This document shows, piece by piece, positions 22,771-32,797 of a stretch of 64,000 nt of DNA. The translations under genes and the position numbers were made by a program. The notes under the pieces were generated by a model, which was not told where the DNA came from, made no database searches, and saw only the letters and a list, made by a program, of their open reading frames with translations. The stretch lies in NCBI GenBank assembly GCA_012931725.1, contig CM022951.1:6015546-6079545 (forward strand), given 5' to 3'. The DNA comes from Litsea cubeba. Its lineage: Eukaryota; Streptophyta; Magnoliopsida; Laurales; Lauraceae. Within the stretch, counting starts at the first letter, position 1. Each line of letters opens with the position of its first letter.

Positions 22771-22820
22771 CTTTATGTTTACAAGAATTGGAGATTTTTG
22801 ACCAACTACTATCAGTTTAT

Positions 22821-23080
22821 TTGCGTGGAATTGAATCCATGGAATTCATGTTGAAATGGGTTCCTACAAAGGATTATTAAGAAGATGATAGGACTCTAAA
22901 TTTTCCAGGAGATGATTTAGTGGTGGGGTTATGATTGGGTACTCATTTTCCATTAGAAGGGAGATTTTTTTTATGCCCATGAATGCGTCTTTAACTTTGT
23001 TTCTTCAAATTTAGTCAATTTTAGCAATCTACTTTATAGAATTCCTAGGAATTCAATTCCATGCAAACAAATGGGCCCTT
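22821..23080. mobile_element. Small MITE with GGAATTGAATTCC inverted ends
   Basis: The left part reads TTGCGTGGAATTGAATCCATGG and the right part, inward, AAGGGCCCATTTGTTTGCATGG then AATTGAATTCC. AGTTTAT occurs directly outside each end (22814-22820 and 23081-23087). The left terminus lacks the AAGGGCCCATTTG seen on the right, so the element is slightly truncated. It is probably of hAT type. Confidence 0.5.
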
Positions 23081-23751
23081 AGTTTATGGTTTGATGTGAT
23101 TTAATTTAGTTATTTTCAATTTCAAAGATTTGAATTGGGGTTTTTGACGAGAATGGGAGTTGGGTTTGATGGGTGTTTTTATTAAAAAGATTTCCAATCT
23201 CAATGGTAAGTTAAGGATTATCTTTAGACAAAATCAGGGCCATATTGATGTGTATTAGATCCATAAGATTCTTCAATTTCAAATATAGAAATGGAGGGTT
23301 TGTAAACAATGTTGAGATGAGTTTCACCTAATTCATCATCATCATCAAAGCTTTGTCTCAACTGTGTTGAGTTTCAGCTACATGAATTATATTTTTCCAT
23401 TCCGACTTATCCTGAGACAAATCATAGATAAATTACACTTTTCCATATCTATCTTTACAACATCAGTCCACGTCCTATTCAGCCTACCTCTTTCCCTTGG
23501 TGGGCTATCAACCTGCATATCCAAATTTTCCTTACTGGTGCTATTGTCAACCTGCGTTGGAGATGCCCAAATCATCTGAAATGAGTTTCTCTAACTTTAT
23601 CCCTTGATAATACTACCCCTAAATCCTCAAAAGCGCTAATTTTTAATTTTTATCATTCCTACTTTTACCATACATCCATCTCAATATTCTCATCTCCACT
23701 ACATCCATTTTGTGTATACGTTGCCTTTTGATTTACCAACATTCGTCTCCA

Positions 23752-24240
23752 CACTACACCATTTCAGGGCTTTTACAGTGTGAAATGCGCGCCGTAAATG
23801 TAGGTTTACGGCTCACGGGGGTCGTGCCGTAAAAGCGCCTGCCGTAAAAGGTTTGAACTATTTACAGCGTGCATATACAGGCCGTAAGGTGGATCAATGC
23901 ACGCCGAAAATGATGTTGTTAGGACTTTTTGGACCAGATTTATGGCCTATTAAGCAGGCCGTAAATGCTAAACTTTTACGACGCAAACTGAGTGCCGTTA
24001 AAGCATTGATGTGCTTAAGTTTATGGCACACGTAGTACGCCATGAATACTTAAAACGAAAAATGTTTTACACAGCTTGCATTTGTGGGCTATAAATGGAT
24101 TGTGTACAATCTGATTAACGGCTCCAAATGCAAGCCGTAATTGAGTATATATATTTTTACGACTTGCAACTGCAGGCCATTAAAGAATTAGCGAGTTTTA
24201 ATTTACGGCTCGCAAGGCGCGCCTTAATTATTTTTTTATA
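23752..24240. repeat. Left terminus and subterminal motif cluster of CACTA element 2
   Basis: More than ten copies of TACGGC / GCCGTAAA occur, often as GCAGGCCGTAAA, in both orientations, immediately inside the CACTA terminus. The matching cluster is at 31990-32355. Such clusters bind the CACTA DNA-binding protein (TnpA in En/Spm). Confidence 0.8.
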
Positions 24241-24750
24241 TATAAAAAAAATTAATTATTTTTTAATTAACAAAAATTAAATCCACATTTTTTTTATTGC
24301 TACAAATACAAATTAATAAACTAAAAAAAAATGTAAACAGAACCTGCAAATAAACACTTGACCTGCAGTTAAAAACAAAAACACTGAACTTGTAGTCTAT
24401 GCAAGCTAGATAGGCCATGGGAAAAATATACATGAAAATGATCATCCATTTAAATTAATACCAAAACAATGAGGGAATTCTTGTTTGTTCATATACAAGA
24501 TTCACACACTTTTCGTCTTCTTCCATTGGAATTTATTCGCGAAGGTACCTACCACATATATTACTTTTCAAAACAACCTCTTCTTTGTTCCCTTCCACAT
24601 ATATTACTTATCAAATATAAAAGAGCAAGAAAAGATAAATCAAGCTTGAAGAACATTCATATGTTGCTTTCCTAAAAATATGACATGGTATATTGCTTAT
24701 TTGAAGTATTCAAGCATCATAGCGTCTACTACTGCCGGAAAAAATTGGGA

Positions 24751-24915
24751 TCAAGGAGCCAGTTTGAAATTTGCTTCCAATAATGAATACACTTCTCTAA
24801 GTGAAGAGACCTTGAAATCTGGTTTTACACAAGATATGGAAGCATCAGGGGAGTCATAGCTTCCCATTTCATCAAGCAAGCATGTAAAGGCTCCCACGCG
24901 TTTCCCACAAACCAC
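24751..24915 (-). pseudogene. Captured terminal exon of a HAD-like hydrolase gene
   Basis: Reading the minus strand, a TTTACAG acceptor at 24918-24916 opens a clean 54-codon frame: VVCGKRVGAFTCLLDE, a short variable segment, then KPDFKVSSLREVYSLLEANF and a natural TGA at 24753-24751. D-x-x-CGKRAGA-F-CLLD followed by DFKVSSL-EV-SLLE is the C-terminal pattern of a plant HAD-superfamily phosphatase related to phosphoglycolate phosphatase-like proteins. No catalytic DxDx(T/V) exon is found nearby, so only the last exon is present. It lies just inside the left end of CACTA element 2, uninterrupted by stops. Confidence 0.7.
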
Positions 24916-26166
24916 CTGTAAAGTATCAAAAGTTTAGTTGTTAGTTGAGCACTCCACCTGTAAAGAATCCTAATGATATGAAAAGAGAAATAATTTCTTA
25001 AAACAGTAAAAAATCAAGAAATTGGAAATAAAATACTAGATTGCTACTCACATTGTCAAAGATTGAGCTGCTATGCATCTGTCAATCAAAACAAACAAGT
25101 GACATGACCTCAAAACTATCATCTAGAGCATGAATTCCATTAAATAAATGAAGACTCGTCCTTAAATCCATGGAAAAAAAATAAATGAATTCCATTAAAT
25201 AAATGAGCACCACCTGTGAGATTGCAATTTTACTAAAATACTTAATTTATATACTACTTATATTAGTGTCACCTGATACACATACTACAAAATCATCATT
25301 TCATGTTCCTGATCTACTGCCTTTTGCTTGGAGTATATATGCACATCACAGGTAAGATAATACAGAAAGCGTTCTTAATTAATTTTCTCACCAATTTTCT
25401 TAATCACCACAATTCCTTGCATTTGCATCCACTGCCAAGACTAGTATACCAAGAAAGAAAGATAACATCCCCATGTTCAAGTTGTTTAACGTTTATGGCA
25501 GAGTATTTACACAACTTGGTCAATAACCTGAAACAAAATGTGAAATACAAACAAAATCAATTAATGTATACACATAAAGAGGAAAGATCTATTGCACCAG
25601 GCCCTCACCAAATTATATTACAGCAGTAAACTAGTATCATACTTGTCCTTGGTAAGTAGCTTGTGCCTTACACTAAGAGCACTTTGAGAGGTACAAAACA
25701 TGTACCCTAAATAACAAGTAGTTTGAATGTAATGGCAGATCAGTAGGTATCCTCTTCACTGTGCACAACATCTTAGAATTCAAAATTTTTATAAAAAAAA
25801 AATTATGTTTCAGTTAGTACCTTGTGAACCTTTATGGTGTCAACGCAGCATAGTCCATGTGTTACTTGTGTTCAAAGTTAGACTCAAAAGCGGTTATATT
25901 TGTCTAAGTTTTACCACTCAATCACCAAAGACAACTACAGAACCGAATATTTACTCACCATTGATAATATCTTTAAAACAACTACTGCGAAATCCAAAGG
26001 ACAATAGTCAATTGGTGGACATTAAAGAACTAAAAAGAACTGAAATTCAATGGTCAACTAAAAGGAAAAAAAATAGAAGGAAGAAAAGAATTTAATGGGT
26101 ATCTTAAGTCATTCATTTATAGACTAAACATCAATTTCATAAAGTGAAACAGACCAAGTAGGTTTG

Positions 26167-26197
<31 letters not shown>

Positions 26198-27074
26198 GAA
26201 GTCTACAAACCAAAACCAAGAGATCTCCCGCGTTCTATTTGTACAAGAGTGATAGTGCTGCACAAGAAGAAGCTCTAGGAATAGCATTAAATTTCTCAAA
26301 TACCATCAGTAATATCTTTGACCATATACCTAAACATATATATCTAACATGAATACATACTAATCTCATAAAATGCCAACTAAACATTGAGAGCTGAACA
26401 TCCACAAGTTTCCAACAGTGGTTAAAAATCAGGGTGAGTGTCCAATTGCCAACAATGCCAATTCATGAGTAGGTGACAGTATATGACTTGGATTTCTCGA
26501 AGGTTGGCCTCTTGTACATGATAAAGAGGAGTGGAAAGGGGGCTTAAATGAGAGTAGGTTGATATGATAAAACCCCTCAAACAACATGTGCAAGGACACA
26601 TATCAGACATTGCATCCAAAATACTCATTCATTAGCTTCATGATAAATAATCTAAACAGAATCATAAAAGCAAACGGAATGATGAAAAAAAAAATAGAGA
26701 GAGAGATATGTCCACAAACACACACACACGCATACAAACAAAATCATCAACAGAATTTGAATCCAAGACTCTAGTATTATTATTTTTTTAAATCCACAAA
26801 AGTAAAAAATAGATTGGTTTGCAGAGTGGATTTCCATTGAAATTTGGAGGGATTTGAGAAATCTTCACCTTTTTACATCAAGAATCTGAAATTCCACAAC
26901 ATCTATCTTACCAAACAGACCCTAATAAAGCATTGTGAGATTATCAAACCATTTGGGATTTTGAATTCGAGAGAAATGAAGCGTGCCTTTGGAGATTATC
27001 GGGGTTATGTATGTAAGAGGAGAATACGGAGAGTACACACATTGCACAGCAAGCTACAACGCCTTTTTTCTTAC
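24916..27074. other. Interior of CACTA element 2, low coding signal
   Basis: AT-rich sequence, possibly introns captured with neighbouring exons on the minus strand. A candidate mini-exon is bounded by ACAG and GTGAGT around 25050-25085 but is too short to assign. Microsatellites: (GA)n at 26166-26200 and (AC)n near 26720. Confidence 0.4.
26166..26200. repeat. (GA)n microsatellite
   Basis: A near-perfect GAGAGA run with one GGG interruption. The small reading frames over it are artefacts of the dinucleotide repeat. Confidence 0.9.
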
Positions 27075-27600
27075 CTCTCGCTGCTAGAAGCTCGTCAATT
27101 TGCACATGGGTGCCAGGAACAAGGAAAAACTTAATTCCTAAGCTGTGAAGGAGTGAAATATCCTGCATGGAGATACATACATTAAAGAAGCAAAACTTAA
27201 AACAGGAATAGTGTGCCAGATTCCAAAATCCAATGAGGAAACATAGTGGACCCACAAAAAAGACAAAAAAAATAGTTAAAAAAGTGACTGAAATGTTGCA
27301 AAGCAAACAATATAAGCACATCATCTATGGATGTAACAGTTCATCCTTTTTGCCATTTCAAATCAGGATTTGCTCTGCTTGTTACAACATTCTTTCTGCA
27401 CTTGCAGACATCTAATTTCTAAATCTAGCCCTATTATAACATGATGAATCATTTTACAACTATGAATAAGCGCATACCATAAAAACTAGAAAGAAAGAAA
27501 CTTGCCTGTAAAATGCCATCCAAATGCGGACTACCATGACCATCTCCCCTGAAATTATAACATTAAAAGTGCTGCCCATATTCTTTTGGATTTCATACCA
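27075..27600 (-). pseudogene. Captured exons of N-acetylglutamate synthase (NAGS)
   Basis: Two adjacent exons of an arginine-biosynthesis gene lie on the minus strand. The first (about 27600-27506) reads GSTFNVIISGEMV and then, after a 1-2 nt shift, GSPHLDGILQ. The second (27162-27075) begins after a CATGCAG acceptor and reads DISLLHSLGIKFFLVPGTHV, then QIDELLAARG with a GTAAG donor. These match the amino-acid-kinase domain of plant chloroplast NAGS, which acetylates glutamate in the first step of ornithine synthesis. The intervening intron starts GCAAGT, a GC donor or a mutated GT. The kinase N-terminus and the GNAT domain are absent; the fragment is CACTA cargo. Confidence 0.78.
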
Positions 27601-28170
27601 AAATATAAAAAGTAATAATTCCAACACCCAACCCTTGCACAAACTAACATTTCTGGACTAGGGTTAGAGTAACTTTCCATAGAATCCTGTCGAACCAAGT
27701 TAAGTCTACTTCTTTTTATAGATAATACCATAGTACTCTAACTTCACAACCCTTGCTATACCTCGGGAAGACTCTAGAAAAGATGCTACACTCTACAAAA
27801 TGAAGAGCCTTACGGAGAAATTGGAAATTCAAGTACGACTCAACTAAAAAGAGGTCCCTAAAGGGACTTCCAGGAAAAAAAAATAAAAAGTCATGCAGAA
27901 CATAAAATTTTGTTGAAACAAAAATGCTTAAAAGTTTGATATGTTACCAACCAAAATAAAGATCAAGTAATTAACCCAACCAGCAGTCAAGGAGTCAAGG
28001 CCTAAATATTCATATGCATATTATTAATTCTAACTACATAAATCAAAAGGCTCACTCCAGTAGTAACAGCAAAAATAAATAAAAAAACCCAAAGAACAAA
28101 AAATCAACAACATCCAAACGCGTCCACATCCAATCAAAACATGAAAACATGTTTCAGATAATTTTTGTTT

Positions 28171-29084
28171 TTACCACATTGACGAAAATACCCTCGCGAA
28201 GCAGATGGCGAACACCGCCATTAGGGTTTTGGACAATGTCGGTCCGCTAAAACCCCTGATCGCCGAACTGTTCACATTTTCAGAAGTTGTCGGAGACGCT
28301 GATGGAGATGCTCGCGGGGAGGCCGGCGCGCCGGTTTGGAGGCCCAGGCGCACTCGCGACCGGAGCTTTAGTTGGAGAAAACCGCCGGCGCCGGAGAAGG
28401 CGACGAGACCGAAACAACCGCCGGCGCTGGCGACGGAGAGGCGCCAAAGAGCTCGACCGGAAGGAGGATCCCGTCGACTGTGAATATAACGAGCGGCGTG
28501 TTGTCGATAACGGTGCTCGCAACCCTCGAGTTGTCGACGCCGGTGTCGAGGGTGATGGAATCCCCGGCCGCCGACGCCTTCAAATCGAACTTCCCTGCGC
28601 CGCTCGACGCCAGCGTGCTGATCGGCGTCGTGGCCATCTTCAACGTCCAGATAGGCCGGTAGTCGGCGACGGCGTGGTACTGCAGCAGCGTCACCAGCTC
28701 AGCACTAGTCAGCTTGCTGAGATCCGGCGCTCTGGCGGCCTTGAACGCCTCATCCGACGGCGCAAAGATCGTTAGGCCCTTCTCCATCGCCGACTGGTAG
28801 ATCTTCAACACGCCTGAGCTGAGAATGAGAGAAGCGAAGGTCTTACATCCGGATTTCTCCAGCAGCGCGTTGATGTTGACGTCGGAGACGGAGGGAGCAG
28901 GGGCGGAGAGGAGGCCGGGGGCGATGATCGGGGCGGAGATTTCGATAACGGAGATGTTGTAAGGGATCTGCTTGACGGATTTGGTGTAGGAGGAGGCGAG
29001 ATGGGAGCCGGGGGAGGCGGAACCGAAGCCGACCTTGCCTATGCCTTTTGATTTATCTAATTTCTCTGATTTCTCTTCATCCGC
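28171..29084 (-). pseudogene. Captured fasciclin-like arabinogalactan protein (FLA) fragment
   Basis: The minus strand, much more GC-rich than its surroundings, gives KVGFGS...YTKSVKQIPYNISVIEISAP, a Pro/Ala AGP linker (APAPSVSD), then a full FAS1 domain: NINALLEKSGCKTFASLI, TIFAPSDEAF (H1 box), LLQYHAV (YH motif), VIDNTPLVIFTVDGILLP (H2 region). A second AGP Pro/Ala/Ser stretch follows. After a frameshift near 28360 the frame ends in SPTTSENVNSSAIRGF... and a hydrophobic tail to the stop at 28171, the shape of a GPI-anchor signal. This is the C-terminal half (second FAS1 plus GPI signal) of an FLA8/FLA10-type cell-surface protein. The N-terminal signal peptide and first FAS1 domain are missing. 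Confidence 0.88.
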
Positions 29085-29176
29085 GCTATCTTTAATCTAC
29101 AATACAAGAACCCATCTCAAAGACCACCAAAACAAAAATACCCATTGCCCCAATTCTTCCCTGATTTCAATCCACA

Positions 29177-29640
29177 ATGCCTTTGATTCTGAAAGAACCC
29201 TTCCTCGCCCCAAATCCCGACCACTTCTACATGTTCCCAATCCGCTGGCCCTAGATTTGGGAAATGTACAAGAAGGCCAAAGCCTCCTTCACGGCCGAAG
29301 AAATCGACCTCTCACAAGACCCACGCGCTGGGCTACCCTCGCCTTCTTTGTCGCCTCTGATGGCATTATGCTTGAGAACCTTTCTGCACGATTCATGAAA
29401 TAAGTCCAGGTAGCAGATCGCCATAACAAATCGCCAATCCGAAATGTGCAGCCTCCTCTTTGGATCCTACATCAAAGACACTGCAGAAAATAGACTGCCT
29501 TTTTCACGCAGTTGAGACCCTGCGTCGCAAGAATAGCAGAGTAGGCCCTCAAATGGATGGATGGGTCTGAGACATTTGCAGAGCGATTGATTGCTTTGGC
29601 TTGAGTTTCTCAGGGGGCTTCTGCGCACTAATCTAACTTC
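29177..29640 (+). pseudogene. Captured ribonucleotide reductase small subunit (R2) fragment
   Basis: Plus strand, starting at an ATG: MPLILKEPFLAPNPDHFYMF, then a TAG where Glu is expected, IWEMYKKAKASFTAEEIDLS, an internal deletion, AFFVASDGIMLENLSARFM, a stop, then diverged pieces recognisable as VQVA and CVARIAE, followed by LKWMDGSETFAERLIALA. These follow the order of the plant R2 protein, which makes deoxyribonucleotides with the di-iron/tyrosyl radical. Several indels and stops show that it is dead. It is intronless here, and plant R2 genes are often intronless too, so its route of capture is open. It lies head-to-head with the FLA fragment, about 90 bp apart. Confidence 0.82.
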
Positions 29641-29749
29641 TGAGGATGTTAGGGTTTTTTCGTTTCACTGACTTTTGATGAAAATCAAAGCGTCCAACAT
29701 TGGCGCCACGTGTGAAATACTCGCGCCAGAAATTCTAAGTGGCACCACC

Positions 29750-31822
29750 GACGGATAACAAAGCTAATGCACTTAAAAAAAAACTTAAAAAAGATTTTTA
29801 ATAAACATTAAGTTTGGAAAAATTATCAGCAATGCTTACAAGCGTGGTTGATAATGTCCTGATTACAGCCTATCAAAACTGAGTTGCTACGCTTTAAAGC
29901 GTTGCCAATAATGTGTATTGGCAACTCTTTGAAAGCGTTGCAAATAAAAATGTCGCAAAAAGACTCATATGTTGTAGTGACAACGGGCACTGGGATTTGG
30001 GGGGCGCTGGGATTTAGGGGCTAGGGATTGGACCTGTCATCCTCACTGAGGTCGTGAGGGAGAAGGAAATGGAGGGAATGCACTATGGCAGGCGAGAGAA
30101 AGTCAAAGAGATGAGGGATTGCTGGGCGAGAGAGGGTCAGAGAGATGAGGGAAAGAAGAGGGTTTGAGAAGAGGCAGACGGGGCGGGCGCTGGAAATGGT
30201 TTTTACTTTAGCGGGCACGGGAAATGGAAAATGGCGTAGGCAACACTGGAATGTTATTTTTAGGGCTGAAGTGATTTTGAAGCCCCAATTATCTTTTATT
30301 CCTCCAAAATAAAAATAATGAAAATTTAATTTTTCCCGGCGCAATAGTTAAATAAATTGTCAAAATTTGGTAAATTGACATTTGCCGGCAATATAGGTAT
30401 TTCACCGGCAAAAAATATATCATTTGCTTGCGACACAAATATTTTTTCGGTAAAACATAACCTTTGCAGGCGAAAAAATGAGTTCGTGGTGCAAAGCTGA
30501 ACCTTTACCGACGAAATTATTTCGCCGGTAAAAGTATAACTTTTCCCGGCAAAATAAGCTTTTTCGCCGAAATAAGTTACACTTTTCCAGGCGTTTGAGA
30601 GAGATGGACGAGGTCTCATTCGAGGGTGTGATGTTATTTCATTTCGTCGCCCAATGGTTCTAAAAATGAACCGCAAAGAAAGTTCACGCACCCAAATTTT
30701 ATGCATTATTTCGTTGTGGATTTTTTTCACCAAAATGAAGGGAGGGAAAGAATATAAGGGCCGCGCGAACATGTTTTTTTTTTCAAAAATTAAATATTAG
30801 ATCTTATTGCCGCAATCGAAGTAAAATATGCACTTGAAGCCGCAACCAAAACATGATCGCGGCAAAAAGGAACAACTTAAAGCAACGGCCTGAAATGGTG
30901 TAGTGAGAGGAGGTGATTGTGCTGTGCCTTGGGTCCGTTGTGAGAGAGATGGACGAGGTCTGCGTGCGAGGGAGATGGAGGAGCGTAGGTCGCCTGGAGA
31001 GATGGAGGAGCGCAGGTCTCCTGGGAGATGGAGGAGAGGGCTGAGGTCATGAGGGAGACGGAAATGGAGGGATGGCTGAGAAAGAGATAAGGGATTGAGG
31101 GATTGTTGGGCGAGAGAGGGTCAGAGAGATGAGGGATTGAGAAGAGGCGAGGGACCTGGAAATGATATGCACTTGAGCGGGCGCGGGAAATGGAAAATGG
31201 GGCGGGCACAGTGGAATGTTATTTTTGGGGCTGAGTTAATTTTGATGGCCCAAGTTAACTTTTATTCTTCTAAAAAAAAATAATGAACATATAATTTTTC
31301 AAGTTAAATAAATTATCAAAATTTGGCAAATTGACATTTGCCGGCGATATAGGTATTTCGCCGGCAAAAAATATATCCTTTGCCGGCGACACAAATATTT
31401 TGCCGGTAAAACATAACCTTTGCCGGAGAGAGAGAGAAGAGCGCGCAAGAGAGAGAGTGAAGAGAGGGGTTTCGGTGGCGGGAGAGGGGAAAAATTGGGA
31501 AATTTGCCGACAATTATTTTTTGTCGCAAAAAATAGAAATTTTCATCGGTAAAAATTAATTTATTTTTCTTTTTAAAAAAAGTAAAAAAGTCTACCAAAC
31601 TTTACCGATGTTTTATATTAAACGTCGGTGATAAATTTTCCGACGCTAATTTTCGTCGGTAAAAAAAAATTTTCGACACGTTTTGTCACGGGCAGACACG
31701 GGCGAGGCAAAATGGGATTTGTTGCCACTAACTCTATTGGTGGTGGCAACAAGTAAGAAATAGCCACAAAAACACTGGCCGCGGCAAAAAGTTCGACGCT
31801 AAAAGTCAGTTTTTTGGTAGTG
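29750..31822. mobile_element. Cluster of three extra CACTA-type right ends inside CACTA element 2
   Basis: Right-end sequences of CACTA type (…TAGTG reading outward) occur at 29979 (TATGTTGTAGTG), 30905 (GGCCTGAAATGGTGTAGTG) and 31822 (GTCAGTTTTTTGGTAGTG). Each is preceded by its own subterminal motif set (GCGTTGC / GTTGCCAAT; TTGCCGGCGAAA / GCCGCAA; CGTCGGTAA / GGCAACAA). No matching CACTA left ends are found in the region. The segments 30021-30480 and 31040-31430 are diverged copies of each other (…GGGCGAGAGAGGGTCAGAGAGATGAGGG…; …ACATTTGCCGGC-ATATAGGTATTTC…). Best read as truncated, nested CACTA relatives. Confidence 0.7.
30021..31430. repeat. Diverged duplicated segment (about 400-460 bp, two copies)
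   Basis: Copy 1 is at about 30021-30480 and copy 2 at about 31040-31430, direct orientation. They share a GAGAGAGGGTCAGAGAGATGAG tract, GGGAAATGGAAAATGG, GGAATGTTATTTTT-GGGCT and repeated TTGCCGGCGA-ATAT/ACAAATATTTT-CGGTAAAACATAACC. Each copy leads to a different CACTA-like right end, so the duplicated part is an internal module shared by two related elements. Confidence 0.7.
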
Positions 31823-31989
31823 GGAGCAATGGGTTCTCGGTGGGTATCGTGAGAAGAAGAAGGTGTGCGAAATTTTTTTGGTGTCAAGATTTGGGTTCTC
31901 AGTGGGTATCGTCTATCCCTAATTTGGGGTTAAATTTTGGGTGTCAAAAAAAGGGTTCGAAATATTTTTGGAATATTAATTTGGCGGGT

Positions 31990-32355
31990 TTCTTTTTTTA
32001 CGGCATACGAAATGTGGGCTGTGAAAGCTGATTAATGTTACAGCTTCTCAAAGCAGGCCGTGAACTTAATTTGAATGGCTTGGCATATTACAGCGTGCAA
32101 CATGTGGGCTGTGATACCTTAATATTTTTACGGCTTGCGAATGTGGGCCGCAAATGCTCAATAATTTACGGCGTCCTAAATGCACGCCGTAATTGATAAG
32201 ATCTCACGGCGCGCAAAATGCATGCCTTAATAAAGAGAAGAAAAAGCCCTTTTGCGGCTCGCATTCCATGCGCGCCGTACTATTATATCATTTACGGCTT
32301 GCATTCAATGCACGCCGTAAATGACGCGCTGTAAAAGCCCTGAAATGGTGTAGTG
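31990..32355. repeat. Right terminus and subterminal motif cluster of CACTA element 2
   Basis: GTGGGCCGCAAATG, GCACGCCGTAA and TTTACGGCTTGCA units lead up to AGCCCTGAAATGGTGTAGTG at the right end. The end is identical to the left one over about 26 bp. Confidence 0.8.
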
Positions 32356-32358
32356 CCA

Positions 32359-32797
32359 TAAGTCATAGTTAGTCTAATCTTTGTCCTGAAAATTTCTTTC
32401 TTCAATCTTTTCAACATTCGTTGGTCACCAAGTACTCTAGAAATAAGTCTCTACTTCGTCAATCTCTTTAACCATCCTTATCAATTATCAAGACAAGGTC
32501 ATGAAAAAAAAATCTCTGTGGTATCTCATGAACTTCAATTCTCACAATAGTTTCAATTCAAATTCATATATTTTTTTTCTTCATACGTCTTATTTTTTAA
32601 ATCCTTTCGATTCTAAAGCCTCCCACCATCTCTTGAGTTTTACATATTGACACCGTCTCTTAATTCATCCACCAACAACATACACCAATATACCCGCTCT
32701 TGAACATGAGTAGTTAACTCATTCGTAAGAGCGGGTTTCACCTAATTATTGCTAGTTTTTATTTTTCTTTCATACTTTCAACAACAGAACCAAGAAC
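32359..32797. other. 5' flank of the F-box gene
   Basis: AT-rich sequence from the CACTA right end to the F-box ATG. No convincing TATA box or other motif stands out, and it may include the original 5' leader. Confidence 0.45.

Larger units (their letters stand above)
22670..23748. other. Intergenic spacer with telomere-like motifs and a small MITE
   Basis: Imperfect CCCTAA units (AACCCTAACCCTAATACCCT and similar) lie at 22690-22770. A small inverted-repeat element occupies 22821-23080. No coding region is supported. Confidence 0.5.
23752..32355. mobile_element. CACTA element 2, 8.6 kb, carrying several host-gene fragments
   Basis: Both ends read CACTACACCATTTCAGGGCT inward, continuing TTTACAG, and are flanked by a CCA duplication (23749-23751 and 32356-32358): the TIR and 3-bp TSD of CACTA (En/Spm) elements. 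Subterminal zones at 23770-24240 and 31990-32340 are packed with TTACGGCTTGCA / GCAGGCCGTAAA-type motifs in both orientations. No CACTA transposase is recognisable, so the element is non-autonomous. The cargo includes exons of a HAD hydrolase (24751-24915), N-acetylglutamate synthase (27075-27600), a fasciclin-like AGP (28171-29084) and RNR small subunit (29177-29640). A 2-kb zone of other CACTA right ends follows (29750-31822). Confidence 0.93.

Noticed and set aside
23377..23580. 60-70 codon overlapping frames
   Set aside because: No similarity to a known family, no splice context, AT-rich spacer composition.
28205..28775. Arg-rich plus-strand frames of 92-162 codons
   Set aside because: Antisense of the GC-rich FLA fragment, which has clear FAS1 motifs on the minus strand.
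30326..30772. 148-codon minus-strand frame
   Set aside because: Made of the TTGCCGGCGAAA subterminal repeats of a CACTA-like end (repeating FAGE/FTGE residues).
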